Positions 1-50,735 are shown, counted from the first letter of the stretch. The stretch: 64,000 nucleotides of DNA from Callaeas wilsoni (GCA_013398955.1 VWPU01001250.1:79640-143639), one strand, 5' to 3'. Notes: a model not told the origin generated them from the letters alone. Numbers and translations: made by a program.

Positions 1-1911
1 TAAACACACTGATTTTTTCAAGTATCAGAGTTTAGAATATTAGAATTCGCAAGGCTGAGTAAATGGATATGTCTGCATACACACCCAAGGATTGCAAATG
101 TCTTTGGAGCTTGGACACAGCTGATGCTGCTAGTGCAGGGCAAGAGTTTGAGCACCGATGAGAGCACAAAGTGTCTCAACATTTAAAATTAAGAGAGAAA
201 AGCACTAGTAGTTACAATAGAAAATAATAAACTAAGGCTCATGTAACTCTTTCACATTCTCTGTTTGAATGCAGATAGCTTCAAGCAATAATTCCTGAAA
301 GCATTTAAACAGGTGGAGTTTATAGACCAGCTCAGGAGATCACAAGCACAGTTAGACTGTAATGCCAGGAGTACACGGCAGCTTTCAGAAAAGCTGAAAG
401 CTGCCTCATTTGAGTGTCTTTCAGTTTCATGACAGGGAAACAGAGGGAGGCACATTTCACTTGCAACAAAAACTATTCACTTAATTTCATGAAAAGAGTG
501 TTATTTGTTGGCTAAGAGAGAGTTTGGCTCCAGGTGACTGCATAATCCACAATTTAAGCCTGCTAGGGTCATACGATAAGAATGGATACAGTTATGTGCT
601 CTCATAAAGAGTGATCATCTCATTTACAGCTTAGCCAAGTGAAAGGCAAACACTCTCATGTGTTTGAGGGGAGTGTAGGAGGCATGACCTCCTGTTTTTT
701 CTCTATAGCAGTTTTATAACAAAGAGGCACCATCCTCTGTGGTTTGAAACCTTTCAGAGAAGCCTTCCAAAAGCCTAAGACCTTTTAAATAGTATTTACT
801 TAATTAGCCAGTCTGGGTTTTTTCAAAGCATTTTAACCCTTTGTTGATTATGCTCCTTTTCCATTCTATGAAACCTTTTTGGTACAAATAATTTAAGAAT
901 ATATTTTTGTTTTCAATTTGGATAATCTATGAGGTGATGGTAGCCTGTAGTCCCAGTTCTGTGATCACTGCAGGGGAGGCTGAGCAGCTGCTGAATCAAA
1001 CCTCCTGAGGCTATCCAGGCCACTTAGGCTGCAGCCCTAAATTATCCTGAAAGGGCATTACACTCCGGACTATCCACACAGCTCATGCCCCTGAGCTTCA
1101 CAACACAGCATTCCCTTTTAATGCACACCAGCTGTGGTCAGCTCAGAGCAGAGCAGTCTGCTCCCTCACTGTGTAACCCCACTCTGCACCACTACCTTTC
1201 CTGTAGGACAATAGAGCCTCAGTTCCACTAAAGACCGTGCTAAATTCCCAGCACTGTTCCTGAGACAAAACCTGTTGGTTTCCTGTGGTGAATCCACTGA
1301 TACTGGATTCCACGGCACTGTTTCAGGAGTGGGGCCTTCATGCATGCAGAAATTTCACCAAGACATCCTAGCTCTTAATCACTCTTTCTGTAATTTCTAA
1401 AATTATAAAAAAATGGAGTAACTGTGAAGATATGGTATCATTTGTAAGACAGCAGACATCTGTACATGCACTTTGCACGTACTTGCACTGGGAGCTCTTC
1501 TGTGCAGATCATATCCATACACCCTCCTGAGCATCTTGTTCTGTGTCACAGATAAAAAGCAATTTACAAATTAAAATATTCTCGACCATATCTATTTAGC
1601 ATAATCAGACTAAGCACAGACAGTTTAACTATTCTCATATACAGCCTGCTCAGTAATACAGATTCTGTAGACATGATCCTACCTTTCTCAGAGTCCCATG
1701 GATATACCTGTCAAGACTTTTCCATTCAAATTTACCACAGCAGTCTAAGGCATAATCTACTTTTCCGAAGAAATATCCAGGAGAAAAAAATAAATCTGTA
1801 AGCTACATAGGATACAAAAATTATTTTAAATACACCAGCTCAATAGTGATAAAATTTTAAAAAACGTAATGGATTCTCTTGACTTATCAGGTTTGATTCT
1901 GTGATTCTTGT

Positions 1912-1984
1912 GCAGGGCCAGGAGCTAGACTTCCATGATCCTTGTGGGGTCCTTCCAGCTCAGGATATTCCATGATTCTGTGAC
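1912..1984 (+). repeat. CR1 LINE 3'-end fragment
   Basis: The stretch reads like the CR1 3' UTR: a GGAGCTAGACTTCCATGATC block, then CCTTGTGGGGTCCTTCCAGC, then an ATTCCATGATTCTGTGA terminal microsatellite. CR1 copies are 5'-truncated and end in an ATTCTATGATTCTRTGA-type repeat, so the element is in plus orientation. Only the last 70 or so bases remain. Confidence 0.75.
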
Positions 1985-3000
1985 TTTACATTTAAAGAAC
2001 CCAGCTTTCTTTCGATATTGTGGGGGTTTTTTATTCATAAGTACTTTGGAACCTATCAGATCAGATCAAAGTGTGTCTAATGCAGTGTCTTGTCTCTGAT
2101 GGTGACCAATAAAAGACATTTTAAAAAAATAAATATAAGAGGTGATATTTTATTAAAATAGTCTCCCTGCCTTTAGCTTCTTACGGTGCAGGAACTACAA
2201 GCTTCAACTCTCACTGGCGAATTTGCATTTTGTAGAGGTCAAGGAGTCCTGATGTATTGCCTAATATTTCAAATATCCTATTAAAGCTTGATATGTGAAA
2301 ATACCATGCTGTGAATAAAAGTGGAGTACAGCATTACAACAAGGCTGCATATCATCTCACAAGACTATGGAGGAGTACACCAAGGCGAGGATGAGCAACA
2401 TTTTTCAGAGAGGAAAACATTGTAGAAGAGAGAACAGAGACCTATCACTTTTTATCTATTAGTGGTATTTACTAACAAGAAAAGTTAATACTAAGAAGAT
2501 ATTTTGTGTTGAAGAATGTCAACAACATACAACAAAACGTATTTATGTCTGAAGCCAAACAGGCTTCAGAAAGGAGACACTTGCATCCTCTCTACTTGCT
2601 TGCCCACTGCATACCCCCATAACCTTGCGGCCCAGTTCAGCAGAACTGATGGAAGAATCCACGAAGGTACAAAGATTCTGCAAGTTTCATGAAACTGGCA
2701 GGTTAGCTAGAGGGAAAAGTCTTAAATCAGCAACTCCAAGAAGAAAAGGCTTCAGTGTGAGTCCAAAACTGTCTGGTGTGATTTACCAGCTGGCTAATCA
2801 GTGCAAATATGCTGGCTTGCTTGGGGTCAGCACTGCTGTGGGCTGCTTTTTGACCAGCTGATAGCTGCAGAATAGGAAGCTGAGCCTAGTGAGAGGAGCA
2901 GGTATAGATGTGACAGGGTAATCTAGGAGAAGGGAGAAGCTGAAGATTTTAGGATGTTTGCCACAGCTATTCATCTGATGGTGTGTGTGACAGTATCATA

Positions 3001-3121
3001 CAGAATCCCACACAGAATATTCTGAGCTGGAAGGGACCACAAGGACCATTGAGTCCAGCTCTTAAGTGAAGAACCCATGACTTTGTCTTGGTTATGAGCA
3101 CCATGTTCTGAGCAATCTGTT
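3001..3121 (-). repeat. Degenerate TguSINE1-like SINE (CR1 tail, tRNA-Ile-like head)
   Basis: On the plus strand it reads as the reverse of a CR1-X-type 3' tail (ACAGAATATTCTGAGCTGGA, then a GAGTCCAGCTCTTAAGTGAA block). This is followed by a decayed tRNA-like part containing GAGCACCATGTTCTGAGCAA, reversed. The same arrangement occurs in better condition at 54189-54332. TguSINE1 is a tRNA-Ile/CR1-tailed SINE described in passerines. Assignment is from memory of that structure. Confidence 0.6.
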
Positions 3122-6100
3122 GCAAGGTCTGTGGATTCTACTCCTCATGCAATCACCCTGGGCTTTTTACAAAACCACATGCTATTACAACAAACAACAG
3201 CCCATTCAAATGTATTAAGTGCTTTTAACAAAGCACAATCAGCTTAAAAAATGTTTGCAGGGAGAAACAACACTGTACTGCATTCGATTCATCTACTGCT
3301 TAAAAATGGGAATGTTGTGGTGTACAGTTTTGGGGAACAGCAACATTTTGTACTCAGCCAAGCCTTATATGAGTGATTTCAGCTAAGGGGATTTCACATA
3401 TGCCTCTGTGTGACATAAAAATATGCCTTAAGTCCTTGTGCTCAGATACTATAACATTTTTCCCTAGTTTGCAGCAGGAGACTTGTCTATCTTTTCAGTG
3501 AATAGGAAACAGAAAGTTGTGAGAAGGACACCCAAAACTAATCAACACATAAGGTTTCCTGTGCATTCTCCTTCCACAATGACGGATTCCAACTCCACCT
3601 GAAGCAGAACAGAGGTCTGTCCATAGCTGCTCTAGGAGATGAAAGCATTTCAGGATGACAATAGGTGAAAAGTTTCAGTCATGGAAAAGCCTGGACTGAC
3701 CAGGCAATGTTGTTGCTGAATACAACTTAAATCTGCATGCTGCCTCATTTTTCAAAGTATGATTTAAATGCACCTGAAAATTATCCCCACTGCCTGTGGG
3801 AGTTTAGTTGCTTCAGAAGCTAATTTCAGTGATGTGCACTGTCTGAAACAAGCCTTTACTTGCACTGCTGCTTATTTTTGACTGTCAAGGTGCATACCAA
3901 GTGGTATCCATAAAATGAAGGATTAGGTTGAAGGTGCTTCCTTTACTTTTCTTTACGTTAAATTATGGGCTATATTCTCTTTGTTGTAGCTGAAAAATAC
4001 CACTTGATATGAAAAACTACCACTTATTATTATGTTAATTGAAACTCAGGACCTGAAGATAACAAAAAGACTGATGCTTTTCCCATCTGCTGTAAACTCT
4101 TATAGTTGAGGGTTCTTTTGATGGTTTTGGTTTGTTTTTTTAATTCCAATTGTGCAGCAAACTTTTTCAGTGGTTAATTTCAAGGCAAGGTACCAATAAT
4201 TTAGCAGTTTCCTCTAATATTGCCTGTATGATTTTGATTGTCATAGTAGTTCTATCAAGCAATAATTAGAGCTTTATATGATACCACCCACAACATTCCA
4301 TGCAAAGACATCTTCACCCAGACCGAATACAACCCATGATCATGTTTGCTTGCTTTCAATTACTCCACCCATCTCCACCTCTTACATTTTGCAGTGCATT
4401 CTTGATTCATGCACTTCTGAGTTCTTATCATTCCCAGTCCTGTTGAGAATGTAAAGGAATGATCTATACTGATCCCCTACAAGTGATATTCATTGCTTTT
4501 TTGTTTCTTCTCATACAGAAAATTCTGGAAGTGCCCAGGAGCCAAGGCTTTGTAGATGTCAATTCCATGAAGATGCAACGCAACCTTCTAATACTGTGAT
4601 TTGATCCCCCTTTCAGCAACATTCTGATTAACAGCGGTACAAGCTTGGTACACCAGAACTCATTGCCACATCACCAACTCATTTACAGTCTGTCTACACT
4701 CATCCATTAATGTGCGTTCATATAGAGAAATTATTCTCACCAGCACTACGTTAATTTGCTTTACTAATATTTTCTGAGATTGATGAGCATCTCGAAGGAC
4801 CACCTGGCTTTATTTCATCTCGCCTTCCATTTTAGTTGAGAATTTTGATTTTCTTGAGTCAAAATTGTAAGGCTGGAAAATAGAACAGGAAAAAAAACAA
4901 TTAGATGGGTAAAGCTGAAATTGAAAAATAAAATTTAAAAATAATTAACTGAAAAAAACCCCAAACTGTTATATGGCTTACATACTTGTGAAATATACAA
5001 CTATAGTAAACACTGGCCTGGCTCTGCTTTTACTGAAGTCAGTGTGAGTTTCCATTGTACTGTCAGACTGAGAACAGAATCAGAGCCAGTGTGGAAGGAC
5101 GTTTATGACAGACATGCAGGCTTATAGCTTCATTAAATGAATTAGATGTGAAGTCCAAATGATCTTAAAAAATTGAATTTTAAAATTAGCTTTCAGATGT
5201 AAACTAAGTTAGCACATTAATAATTTCATTATTTTATTGGATGACTTTCAGTGTCACAGAGCAATAGATTGAGCTGACAAGGACATGAAAAGAGGTCTAT
5301 GTGTCCTGAATTTCTTTAAACATGATAAATTGGTTTGGCTCCAGTTACAACCAACTGAGCCTTCTATCAATAGGTGAACTAGGCCTTTGTTTTGATCTCC
5401 TCAATCCCTAAATGTGTAACTTTTGAGAAAAAAAAATAAGAAAAGAAAAAAAAGGAGGAAAGAATTATATATAATTTAAATAACTTCAACACCACTCAGA
5501 AAGCTCACTGACTGCTGCTGTGGAGGTTTACCCCTTTTGATAAGAATAACTAGATGTTTCAGTTTCAGTAAAGCAACCTTAAGTCATTCTCTTGTTTGCC
5601 TTTACTTAAGCATAATTGAGGAAAATTTTCCATTAAATTTGTCTACTGATCCCTCTAACAGCACTCCCCCAAGGGCTGCCTATCTGTTGCTCCTTTTTGA
5701 GAATTCATGACAATTCATTCTGCTGAGGATAATGGATGATGATTTATTTCAGACACTAGACAACCACTGGGGAACAGAAACTAAATGAAGCAGCAGCCAT
5801 AGCTGTTCACATAGAACCTGTTTATTTCCCATTAAAAGTCAGTTTGCTGGACTACTTCTCAAAAGCCACTTTAAGCGATTCTGAAAGAACTGTCTTAAAA
5901 CATCAAAGAAGTATTAGAAGTCAATGGATATGAGCTGTTTGCACAAAGAACAATGTTCCTGCTTCCTTAACATTTACTGGCACCCTATGGACTCCCTCTA
6001 AATTTCATGGAACAGCCAAGTCATGACTCTGTGTACGTGTGCCAGGCTCTTACATCTACGTTTACCTTTAGTGCTATATGAGTAGGACTGGCCACAGGAG

Positions 6101-6205
6101 CCTTAGCACACCCAGCCCTTCAACTCAGGGTAAAGAGGACTGCTGGAACTTCCTTGCAGTATCTTGTCTCTCCTCAGGATTTTTCTGTAAGACCATAGCA
6201 CGACA

Positions 6206-6281
6206 TTTTTTTCTTTTTTCTTTTTTTCCTTTTTTCTTTTTTCTCTTTTTTTTCTTTGTTTTTTCTGTTGTTTTTTTTTTT
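6206..6281. repeat. Pyrimidine-rich low-complexity tract (T-rich with C)
   Basis: About 75 bases made almost only of T, with scattered C and a few G near the end. It gives a phenylalanine-rich open frame (6078-6422) that I do not regard as coding. It could be the decayed tail of a retroposon or simple sequence; no flanking element was recognised. Confidence 0.85.
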
Positions 6282-6994
6282 AAACTAAGCAGTCAAGAAG
6301 AAAACAGCAAACATGACACAATGAGTTGCAGTGAGGGAGATATATGGCACCACTTCCATATTTTCTCCACTGACAGAGTACTAGTCTCCTTGTTAATGCA
6401 AAATACTGACAAACCAAGCTAAGTGAACTCCAGAATCATAAACAATTCTATTAAAGATAGCTCTAAGGAAGCTGATATGGCTACACAGCAGACATCAAGC
6501 AAAAACTATCCAAGGTTCAGCTTAGTGCTGCATGAAATCATAGAGACCCTCATATATCCATGTATACTACAAAAGCAAGACTGAAGCCAGACCATGTCAC
6601 TGAACCAGCCCAAATACTCGAAGTAGTCCCACTGGGAAACTACTTCCCTTAGGCACCTTTGCTGCTCACCCATTACTGCTGTATAGTTGGGCAGGCATCC
6701 GTCAGCTGAACAAATGTGTGAAAGCTGGTGTTGGAACAGATGAAAAGAAACAAATACCTATTTGTACCAACCACAAACACTGTTGCTCTCCCATTCACAT
6801 CAGCTGGAGGAGAACCTGGATCTGAGAACACACCAAACGCAGTGACCCACCCTGGGGGATGAGGTTTGGGGACAGCCTAAAAAGATGCAGATCTTTCTCC
6901 ACATTCTAGCATTGTTCTGTGTTTTCTTGTGACACTATATCTTGGTGCTGGCCAGACAGTATTAAATTGTTTGGCTGGATAATTGTTTGGTCCC

Positions 6995-7527
6995 TCTACT
7001 CTTCCCTGGTGAGATCCTACCTTGAGTACTGTATCCAGTTCTGGGGTCCGCAGCACGGGAAGGACATCGAACTGCTGGAGTGAGTCCAGAGCAGGGCCAC
7101 CAAGTTGATTAGAGGAATGGAGCATCTTTCCTATAAGGAAAGATGAAGAGATTTGGGATTGTTCAGCCTGTAAAAGAGAAGACTCGGGTGACCTAATTTT
7201 GGCCTTCCAGTACCTGAAGGGAGCCTACAAGAAAGATAGAGAGAGAGTATTTACAAGAGCATGTAGTGATAGGACAAGGGGAAATGGTTTCAGACTGAGA
7301 GAGAGTAGGTTTATATTAGATGCTGAGAAAAAATTCTTCACTGTGAGATTGGTGGGGAACTGGAACAGGTTGTCCAGAGAAGTTGCGGATGTCCCATCTT
7401 TGGAAGTGTTCAAGACCAGGTTGGCCATCCAATCTGGTCTATCAAAAGGTGTCCCACAGCAAGGGGATTGGAACTAGATGGTCTTTAAGGTCCCCTCCAA
7501 CCCAAACCATTCTATGATTCTATGATA
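6995..7527 (+). mobile_element. CR1 LINE, 5'-truncated copy with ORF2 C-terminus and 3' end
   Basis: Contains the typical CR1 region coding for the reverse transcriptase C-terminus. The frame at 7199-7477 has the recognisable series RTRGNGFRLRESRF, then DAEKKFFTVR, then GNWNRLSREV, then VPSLEVFKTRL. It is followed by the 3' UTR with GAACTAGATGGTCTTTAAGG and the terminal ATTCTATGATTCTATGAT repeat. The sense strand is plus. The copy lacks almost all of ORF2 and all of ORF1, so it is dead. The 5' edge is approximate. Confidence 0.9.
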
Positions 7528-10500
7528 ATGGCCCAGTGGTTGGCTGATAAGTTTTGAAACAGCATGCAGTGCAGGGAAAATGCTTTCCAGTGTAAGTATG
7601 AAAAAGTTACAGTTTTCATAATTTTTGATCTCTATTCTAATAATTTTTCAAAACAATGACAAATAAATCTGGGTTGACATCACCTGGAAACTCCTCTCTT
7701 TTGAAACCTGACCTAACAGCAAATTTCGCAGAGGATATTTTTTTATTATCATGAAAGTTTCAATTTAAATTGTGCCATAGGCATTACTGGCTTTAGTGTG
7801 AAATAGTTCCTTTAAACAGGTATGACCCAAAGGGAAAAACAATTCTTAGATGTTTACTTGTTTAAGCTGGCTGATCAAATCAATTCTGGTTCCAAAAGCT
7901 TTCAATGGCCCCAAAAGCTTTCATGTTACTTCTGTTACTTCAGAAGTACTTGTACTAGTAACGATATTTGCATACTAGCAACCATTTGCCATAATTGTAT
8001 TTTATGGGAAAAGTATTGCTGACTTCGCACTACAGAACCAAAGTCACTAGGCACTACCTTTTTAAGGAAATACTTTTTTTCTTTCCCCCAAGTTTCCAAG
8101 ATTATTTTTGCATGCTTAGGTAGAGAAGATAAGCACTGCAGCCCGCCTTCATAACAGAAACTGTGACAGTGTCTATATGATAGAGATACCTTGCAGGAAG
8201 ATCAGCTTAAGAGACCTTTGTCACTCACCCTAAAATCATTTAGTGTGGCTTGAATTACTGCTGATGATAGAGGGAAAAGAGATTCCTCTCCTTCCTTCCT
8301 CATCTTTCCTTGAAATACAAAGACAACAGATGATGGAAAGTGAAGAAAATGGCCAAGGACTCCATAGGTCCCAAAGGTCAGGTGTGCATCTGAGACTGTT
8401 GTGTCAAAGCTGTCAGTCCTAGAGAATTTCAGTTACGGATTTTTCAGCATGGTGGATTGCTGAAAAGAGACTGACATGGGAAAAGAGCCATATCAATGAA
8501 TTATTCTTCTGCATCTCCTTTTTTTCTATCCATAAGCACCAATCCTGAAATGGCTGGAGCATACCAAGAATTCATCTCTTTGAAACCCTGAGAAGTCTTA
8601 TACCATCTCAACTGCTTTTGTGTGTTGCTGAGCTTCTGGCTCCGTGTCTCCCTCAGCCACCTGCTCCATGGGAGACACAGTAATTGAAAATCCACATCTT
8701 TGCAGGGGTTTCCTGTTCTTTGGGGTGGGGGCTTGTCCTTCCTGAGTGAAACTTCATGTGTAGGATGGATGGGAATAGTGGCTTAGTTTGATTTGGTCAG
8801 GATACATGTCTGCATCCTTGCACCTTCCATTTATTTCATTAATAGAAAAGGGCTATGATTTATTGAAAATGTGCATAAAATAGGTTTATACATATGCAAT
8901 TAGAACAGGTTGTCTCAGAAGTCTCTAATTACTATTATAATCAGTCAATAACTGTTCTGCTGATGCAGCAAAGTCAAAACGAAGAAAAACTGGCTATAGA
9001 GTCAATGATTGATTTCAAGGAACAAGTTTGAAGAAAACTAAACTGTTCACTGAAAGTGGTGTCAGGAAATACTCGGACCTGAGGCACAGTGAGTCTAGTT
9101 TACTTATTATTTTAAATTATTTGAAGCTCACTGAGCTACTTTAGGTTTATGCTGGTATAAACTTTCAAGTAGTTATCTTCACTGTCCAGGTTAATTTAAA
9201 ATCCTTCTTGGTCTAAATTGATACCATTCACATGAAAGATACTCTGAAAGAATACTCCTGTACTGTTTATGCCATGTACTTTTATTACAATGTTTCAATC
9301 ACATAACTTGCTGTGCTACCATTTTGTGGTCAGACACAATTCGATGGATCGCCTTTTCCTAATGCTGTGGATTTTCCTATCCAAACTGCAGGCTGTTCCA
9401 TTTCGTTGGTACTCTTGATAGAGAGTAACGGTCCTGTCCGCGGAGACAGCTTCAGGCAGGCTGTCCAGCTGGGAACGGCTGGCTCGCCCGGTCACGCGTG
9501 GATGTGTGGCACAGGGATGCTGCTTTCGGCGCTGGCAGTGCCCCTGAGACACAACGCCTGTGAGGTCCCCGCTCAGGTGCACATCCATGGCCCGTCTTTC
9601 CCATGCTTTCTGCACACATGCCCCCGACGGCAGCTGATAAATAGGGGCTGGATACACCCCCGGCACCTCCTCTAAGCAAGGCTGAGGGCGAGACGACCCT
9701 CTCGGCTGCGGGGTGGTCAGGAGGCGGTGCCGAGCCGCTGCCGGGAGCCGCTGCCGGGAGCCCTCCCGCGCCCTCCGCCGCGGCTGTCCCGGAGGCTGTC
9801 GCGGCTCGCTGCTGTGCCTGGGCAGGATCCGCCTGCTCGGCGACCCGCGGCCGGGGGAGCGAAGGGGAGCGAGGACGGGCGCCCTCCTCGCCGTTTCCGC
9901 CCCGGAGAGGTCCCCCCACCCTGAGGCGGGGCTCCTATTTGCCTTCGCCGTTACCTCTGCCCGGGACTCCCTTCGGCGAGCGGAGGGGGGCTGGGAGGGG
10001 GCGGCTGCCCGCCTTGGAAGAGCCCCTGGGCCGGGAGGCGGGCTGGCCGCGGCTGCCGCTTGGCCCGGCAGCAGGCACCACGTCAGCTCCCCGCGGCCGC
10101 GGGGGCCGCGATGGGCGACCTCAAGCGACTGCAGTCCCGACCCCGGTCCCGGGGCAGAGGAGCGATGGGGCGGCCGGCCCTCGAGGGCACAGCGCGGGCA
10201 ACTCCTCTCACACCCACCTCGGCCCCCTCCCCCGGGAAGGGAGAAGCCGTCTGCCGGGCAGACGTGGCAAACAAGCCCGCCAGCTTTCCCTCGGCTGGGT
10301 GGGAGGGTGGCCGTCGCGAAGGGGAGCTGCCGGGAGTGCCCATCCTCCTCCCTGCGCCCGGAGAGTCCCGTTCAGCGGGCCGGGATGTGGGGAGCGCTCG
10401 GGGCGGCGGCTGCGGGGCACCCCTCGCTCCCCTCGCACACACACACTGCCCGAGCGGCCGCGGAGCCGGGAGGGGAGAGTGGCAGGGCTCTGCCCGCGCC

Positions 10501-10980
10501 CTGGCTGGAGATGCTTCCCCGGTGAGAGCGAACCGCCGGGACACGAACGGGCTCCGCCGCTGGCTGCGGACGGGCTGCGGGGCTGTCGGCGTCCCCGGCA
10601 CTCGCTGTACGCGCCAGGGGCGCGGGACCGGAGTGACCGTGCTAGAGGGGTCGTGCTAGAGGGTCTGGGGATGGCGAGAGCGTCGCCTTTTGCCTTTGGT
10701 TGTAGTGGGACTGCGGAGAGTGGTTGAGCTGGGATCCAGCCTCCTCCCGGCTCCCCCGGCCGCTTCCCCGCGGGGCGGGAGGCGCCGCAGGCCCTGGACA
10801 GCTCCCGCTTTGAACGCCGTCGGGGCGCTGCCAGGCGGCTGCCCAGCCGGGCTCCCGGCCGCACTCCCAGAAAAGCGGGGAGAGAGGGGCGTGGGACGGC
10901 TGAGGGGGAAAAAAAAAAAAGAAAGAATAGGGGAAAAAAAAAACCGAGACGACGAGTCAGATTTTCCTTCCGAAAGCCTC

Positions 10981-11141
10981 AGTGTCCACGTCCTCAAAGC
11001 ATGGAACCAATTTAGCGTCGCCGCCCCCCCGCCGCTCCCGCTGCCAAGGCTGCTGTGGAGGGCTGGAGACGCGGGCACGTGACGGCCTGGGCGGCGCCGG
11101 GACCCTCCTGCGGTATAAGTAGGGCGGACCGGGGCTGGGTT
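10981..11141 (+). promoter_or_regulatory. COL1A2: COL1A2 core promoter (CCAAT, pyrimidine tract, E-box, TATA)
   Basis: Visible elements are CCAAT at 11007-11011, a C-rich tract at about 11020-11041, the palindromic E-box CACGTG at 11076-11081 and a TATAAGT box at 11114-11120. Initiation about 28 bases after the TATA box places the start near 11142, which gives a 5'UTR of about 133 bases. That agrees with the 5'UTR length I remember for chicken and mammalian alpha2(I) mRNA. Type I collagen promoters are known to use CBF/NF-Y and Sp1-type factors; which sites are bound here is inference. Confidence 0.8.
11114..11120 (+). promoter_or_regulatory. COL1A2: TATA box of COL1A2
   Basis: TATAAGT lies in a GC-rich context, about 28 bases before the inferred cap site at 11142 and 161 bases before the start codon. 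Confidence 0.85.
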
Positions 11142-11274
11142 AATTTAGCGTCCCGGGCAGCAGGTTTCTGCTAAGGTTGGAGTTACTCCTCGAGACTGTA
11201 TGCCTGCGTCCCACAGGCGATAGCTAACCAACCGACTCGGCACCACAAGGAGTCTGCATGTCTTGCAACTAGAC
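11142..11274 (+). other. COL1A2: COL1A2 5' untranslated region with two short upstream ORFs
   Basis: The leader contains two upstream AUGs. The first, at 11200, opens a 7-codon frame that ends with TAG at 11221-11223. The second, at 11258, opens a 4-codon frame ending with TAG at 11270-11272, only two bases before the true ATG at 11275. Short upstream ORFs are a known conserved trait of alpha2(I) collagen mRNAs. The cap site is inferred from the TATA box, not shown directly. Confidence 0.8.

Positions 11275-11290
<16 letters not shown>
11243..11290 (+). promoter_or_regulatory. COL1A2: Conserved collagen 5' stem-loop around the start codon
   Basis: GCATGTCT at 11256-11263 pairs perfectly with AGACATGC at 11271-11278 across a 7-base loop. 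An outer stem pairs CCACAAG at 11243-11249 with CTTTGTGG at 11283-11290. The start codon lies in the inner 3' arm. This matches the known 5' stem-loop of type I and III collagen mRNAs, which binds LARP6 and coordinates translation of the chains at the ER. LARP6 binding is inferred from homology. Confidence 0.9.
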
Positions 11291-49959
<38,669 letters not shown>

Positions 49960-50207
49960 ATGAACTAAAATTAACTTAAAGCCTCTCCCAAATTATTCTC
50001 TTGTCATTTCTTTTTATAATGAAAGCTGACTCCTTCCATTTCTTCTGTTCATCTACTTGCTTAAACTCTGGGCGAAAGAAAAGGAGAAGAATTGATTGGA
50101 GCATTGTGCAATGAAATTTAATACAGCCCCAAATGGACTTGGAAGTCTTTCAAGATTTAACACCTTGTTTTGGGAAATGTCAACCTTTGTAAAGAAAAAA
50201 AAAACAA

Positions 50208-50213
50208 AATAAA
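50208..50213 (+). terminator. COL1A2: Proximal poly(A) signal AATAAA
   Basis: AATAAA about 250 bases after the stop codon, followed by a GT-containing stretch. Cleavage is expected near 50225-50240. Confidence 0.7.
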
Positions 50214-50296
50214 AAGTCATGAAAGTTTGCACCACTTGTGGCCTTTGAATATCTTCCACAGAGGAAGTTTAAATCCATGACTTCCAAAGGTTTAAA

Positions 50297-50304
50297 CTAC
50301 CTCA
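50297..50304 (+). promoter_or_regulatory. COL1A2: let-7 seed match (8-mer) in COL1A2 3'UTR
   Basis: CTACCTCA is the exact complement of the let-7 seed. let-7 regulation of COL1A2 has been reported in mammals. Only the long 3'UTR contains it. Confidence 0.65.
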
Positions 50305-50438
50305 TACACTAAATCAAGAGTGATCCACATCTTTTGTAGGAATTTCTCCATATGATCTGAGGTGCTTTCAGTTCCACTCAAAATATGGTGTTGCTAATTG
50401 CATGATTACAGAGTATCTTTCCAATACTTGAACTTTGA

Positions 50439-50446
50439 TGGTGCTA
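50439..50446 (+). promoter_or_regulatory. COL1A2: miR-29 seed match (8-mer) in COL1A2 3'UTR
   Basis: TGGTGCTA matches miR-29 positions 2-8 plus the A opposite position 1. miR-29 is an established repressor of fibrillar collagens, including COL1A2. It lies downstream of the proximal poly(A) signal. Confidence 0.7.
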
Positions 50447-50690
50447 GTAGCATTTAAAGTATTGCTTCTCTGTTTCTTTGAAGTCTGTCTTAAAACTTAG
50501 GATGTCCTGTCTCACCCACAGCTTAAGCATGTGGATAATTTTTCTTCCTCTTTGTCTTATTCCTCCAAAATCAGGTGTTCCTGCTTTCAAATTTCATTTC
50601 CACCTTCTATGGATTTTTTTTATCTATGGATAAAAAAAAATCATCATTTCTCAAAAAAAGAAAATGTATTTTGTATATGTGAGATGTTTA

Positions 50691-50717
50691 AATAAATTGT
50701 GAAAAAAATGAAATAAA
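50691..50717 (+). terminator. COL1A2: Distal poly(A) signals (two AATAAA)
   Basis: AATAAA at 50691-50696 and again at 50712-50717, followed by a TGTCCAGTGTTCC stretch that could act as the downstream GU element. The long mRNA should end at about 50735. Confidence 0.75.
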
Positions 50718-50735
50718 GCATGTCCAGTGTTCCAA

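Larger units (their letters stand above)
1..9650. other. Upstream intergenic region, no gene recognised
   Basis: AT-rich DNA without a supportable coding exon; open frames are short and none resembles a known protein apart from the CR1 tail at 7199-7477. Recognisable contents are a CR1 3' end near 1912, a SINE near 3001, a pyrimidine-rich tract near 6206 and a longer CR1 piece at about 6995-7527. Distal enhancers of COL1A2 may lie here, but I cannot identify any by eye. Confidence 0.75.
49960..50735 (+). other. COL1A2: COL1A2 3' untranslated region
   Basis: About 775 bases from the stop codon to the end expected after the last AATAAA. AT-rich, with A-runs. It holds three poly(A) signals (50208, 50691 and 50712) and microRNA seed matches between the first and second, so a short and a long mRNA are expected. 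Several mRNA sizes are known for alpha2(I) collagen in vertebrates. Confidence 0.85.

Noticed and set aside
946..1010. Alu-like wording (CCTGTAGTCCCAG, GAGGCTGAG)
   Set aside because: Chance resemblance; birds have no Alu elements and the order and spacing do not fit.
4502..4600. Polypyrimidine tract and AG resembling a splice acceptor upstream of the gene
   Set aside because: No matching donor or coding frame was seen; a chance acceptor-like sequence is more likely than an unannotated exon.
6078..6422. 114-codon frame with a long phenylalanine-rich stretch
   Set aside because: It is produced by the pyrimidine-rich tract at 6206-6281.
7199..7477. 92-codon open frame
   Set aside because: It is the C-terminal end of CR1 ORF2 in a truncated retroelement, not a host gene.
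9713..10727. Overlapping open frames of 199-270 codons on the plus strand, and others on the minus strand
   Set aside because: They lie in the CpG island, overlap in several frames, and consist of Arg/Pro/Gly/Ala-rich sequence without any domain. GC-rich DNA lacks stop codons by composition.
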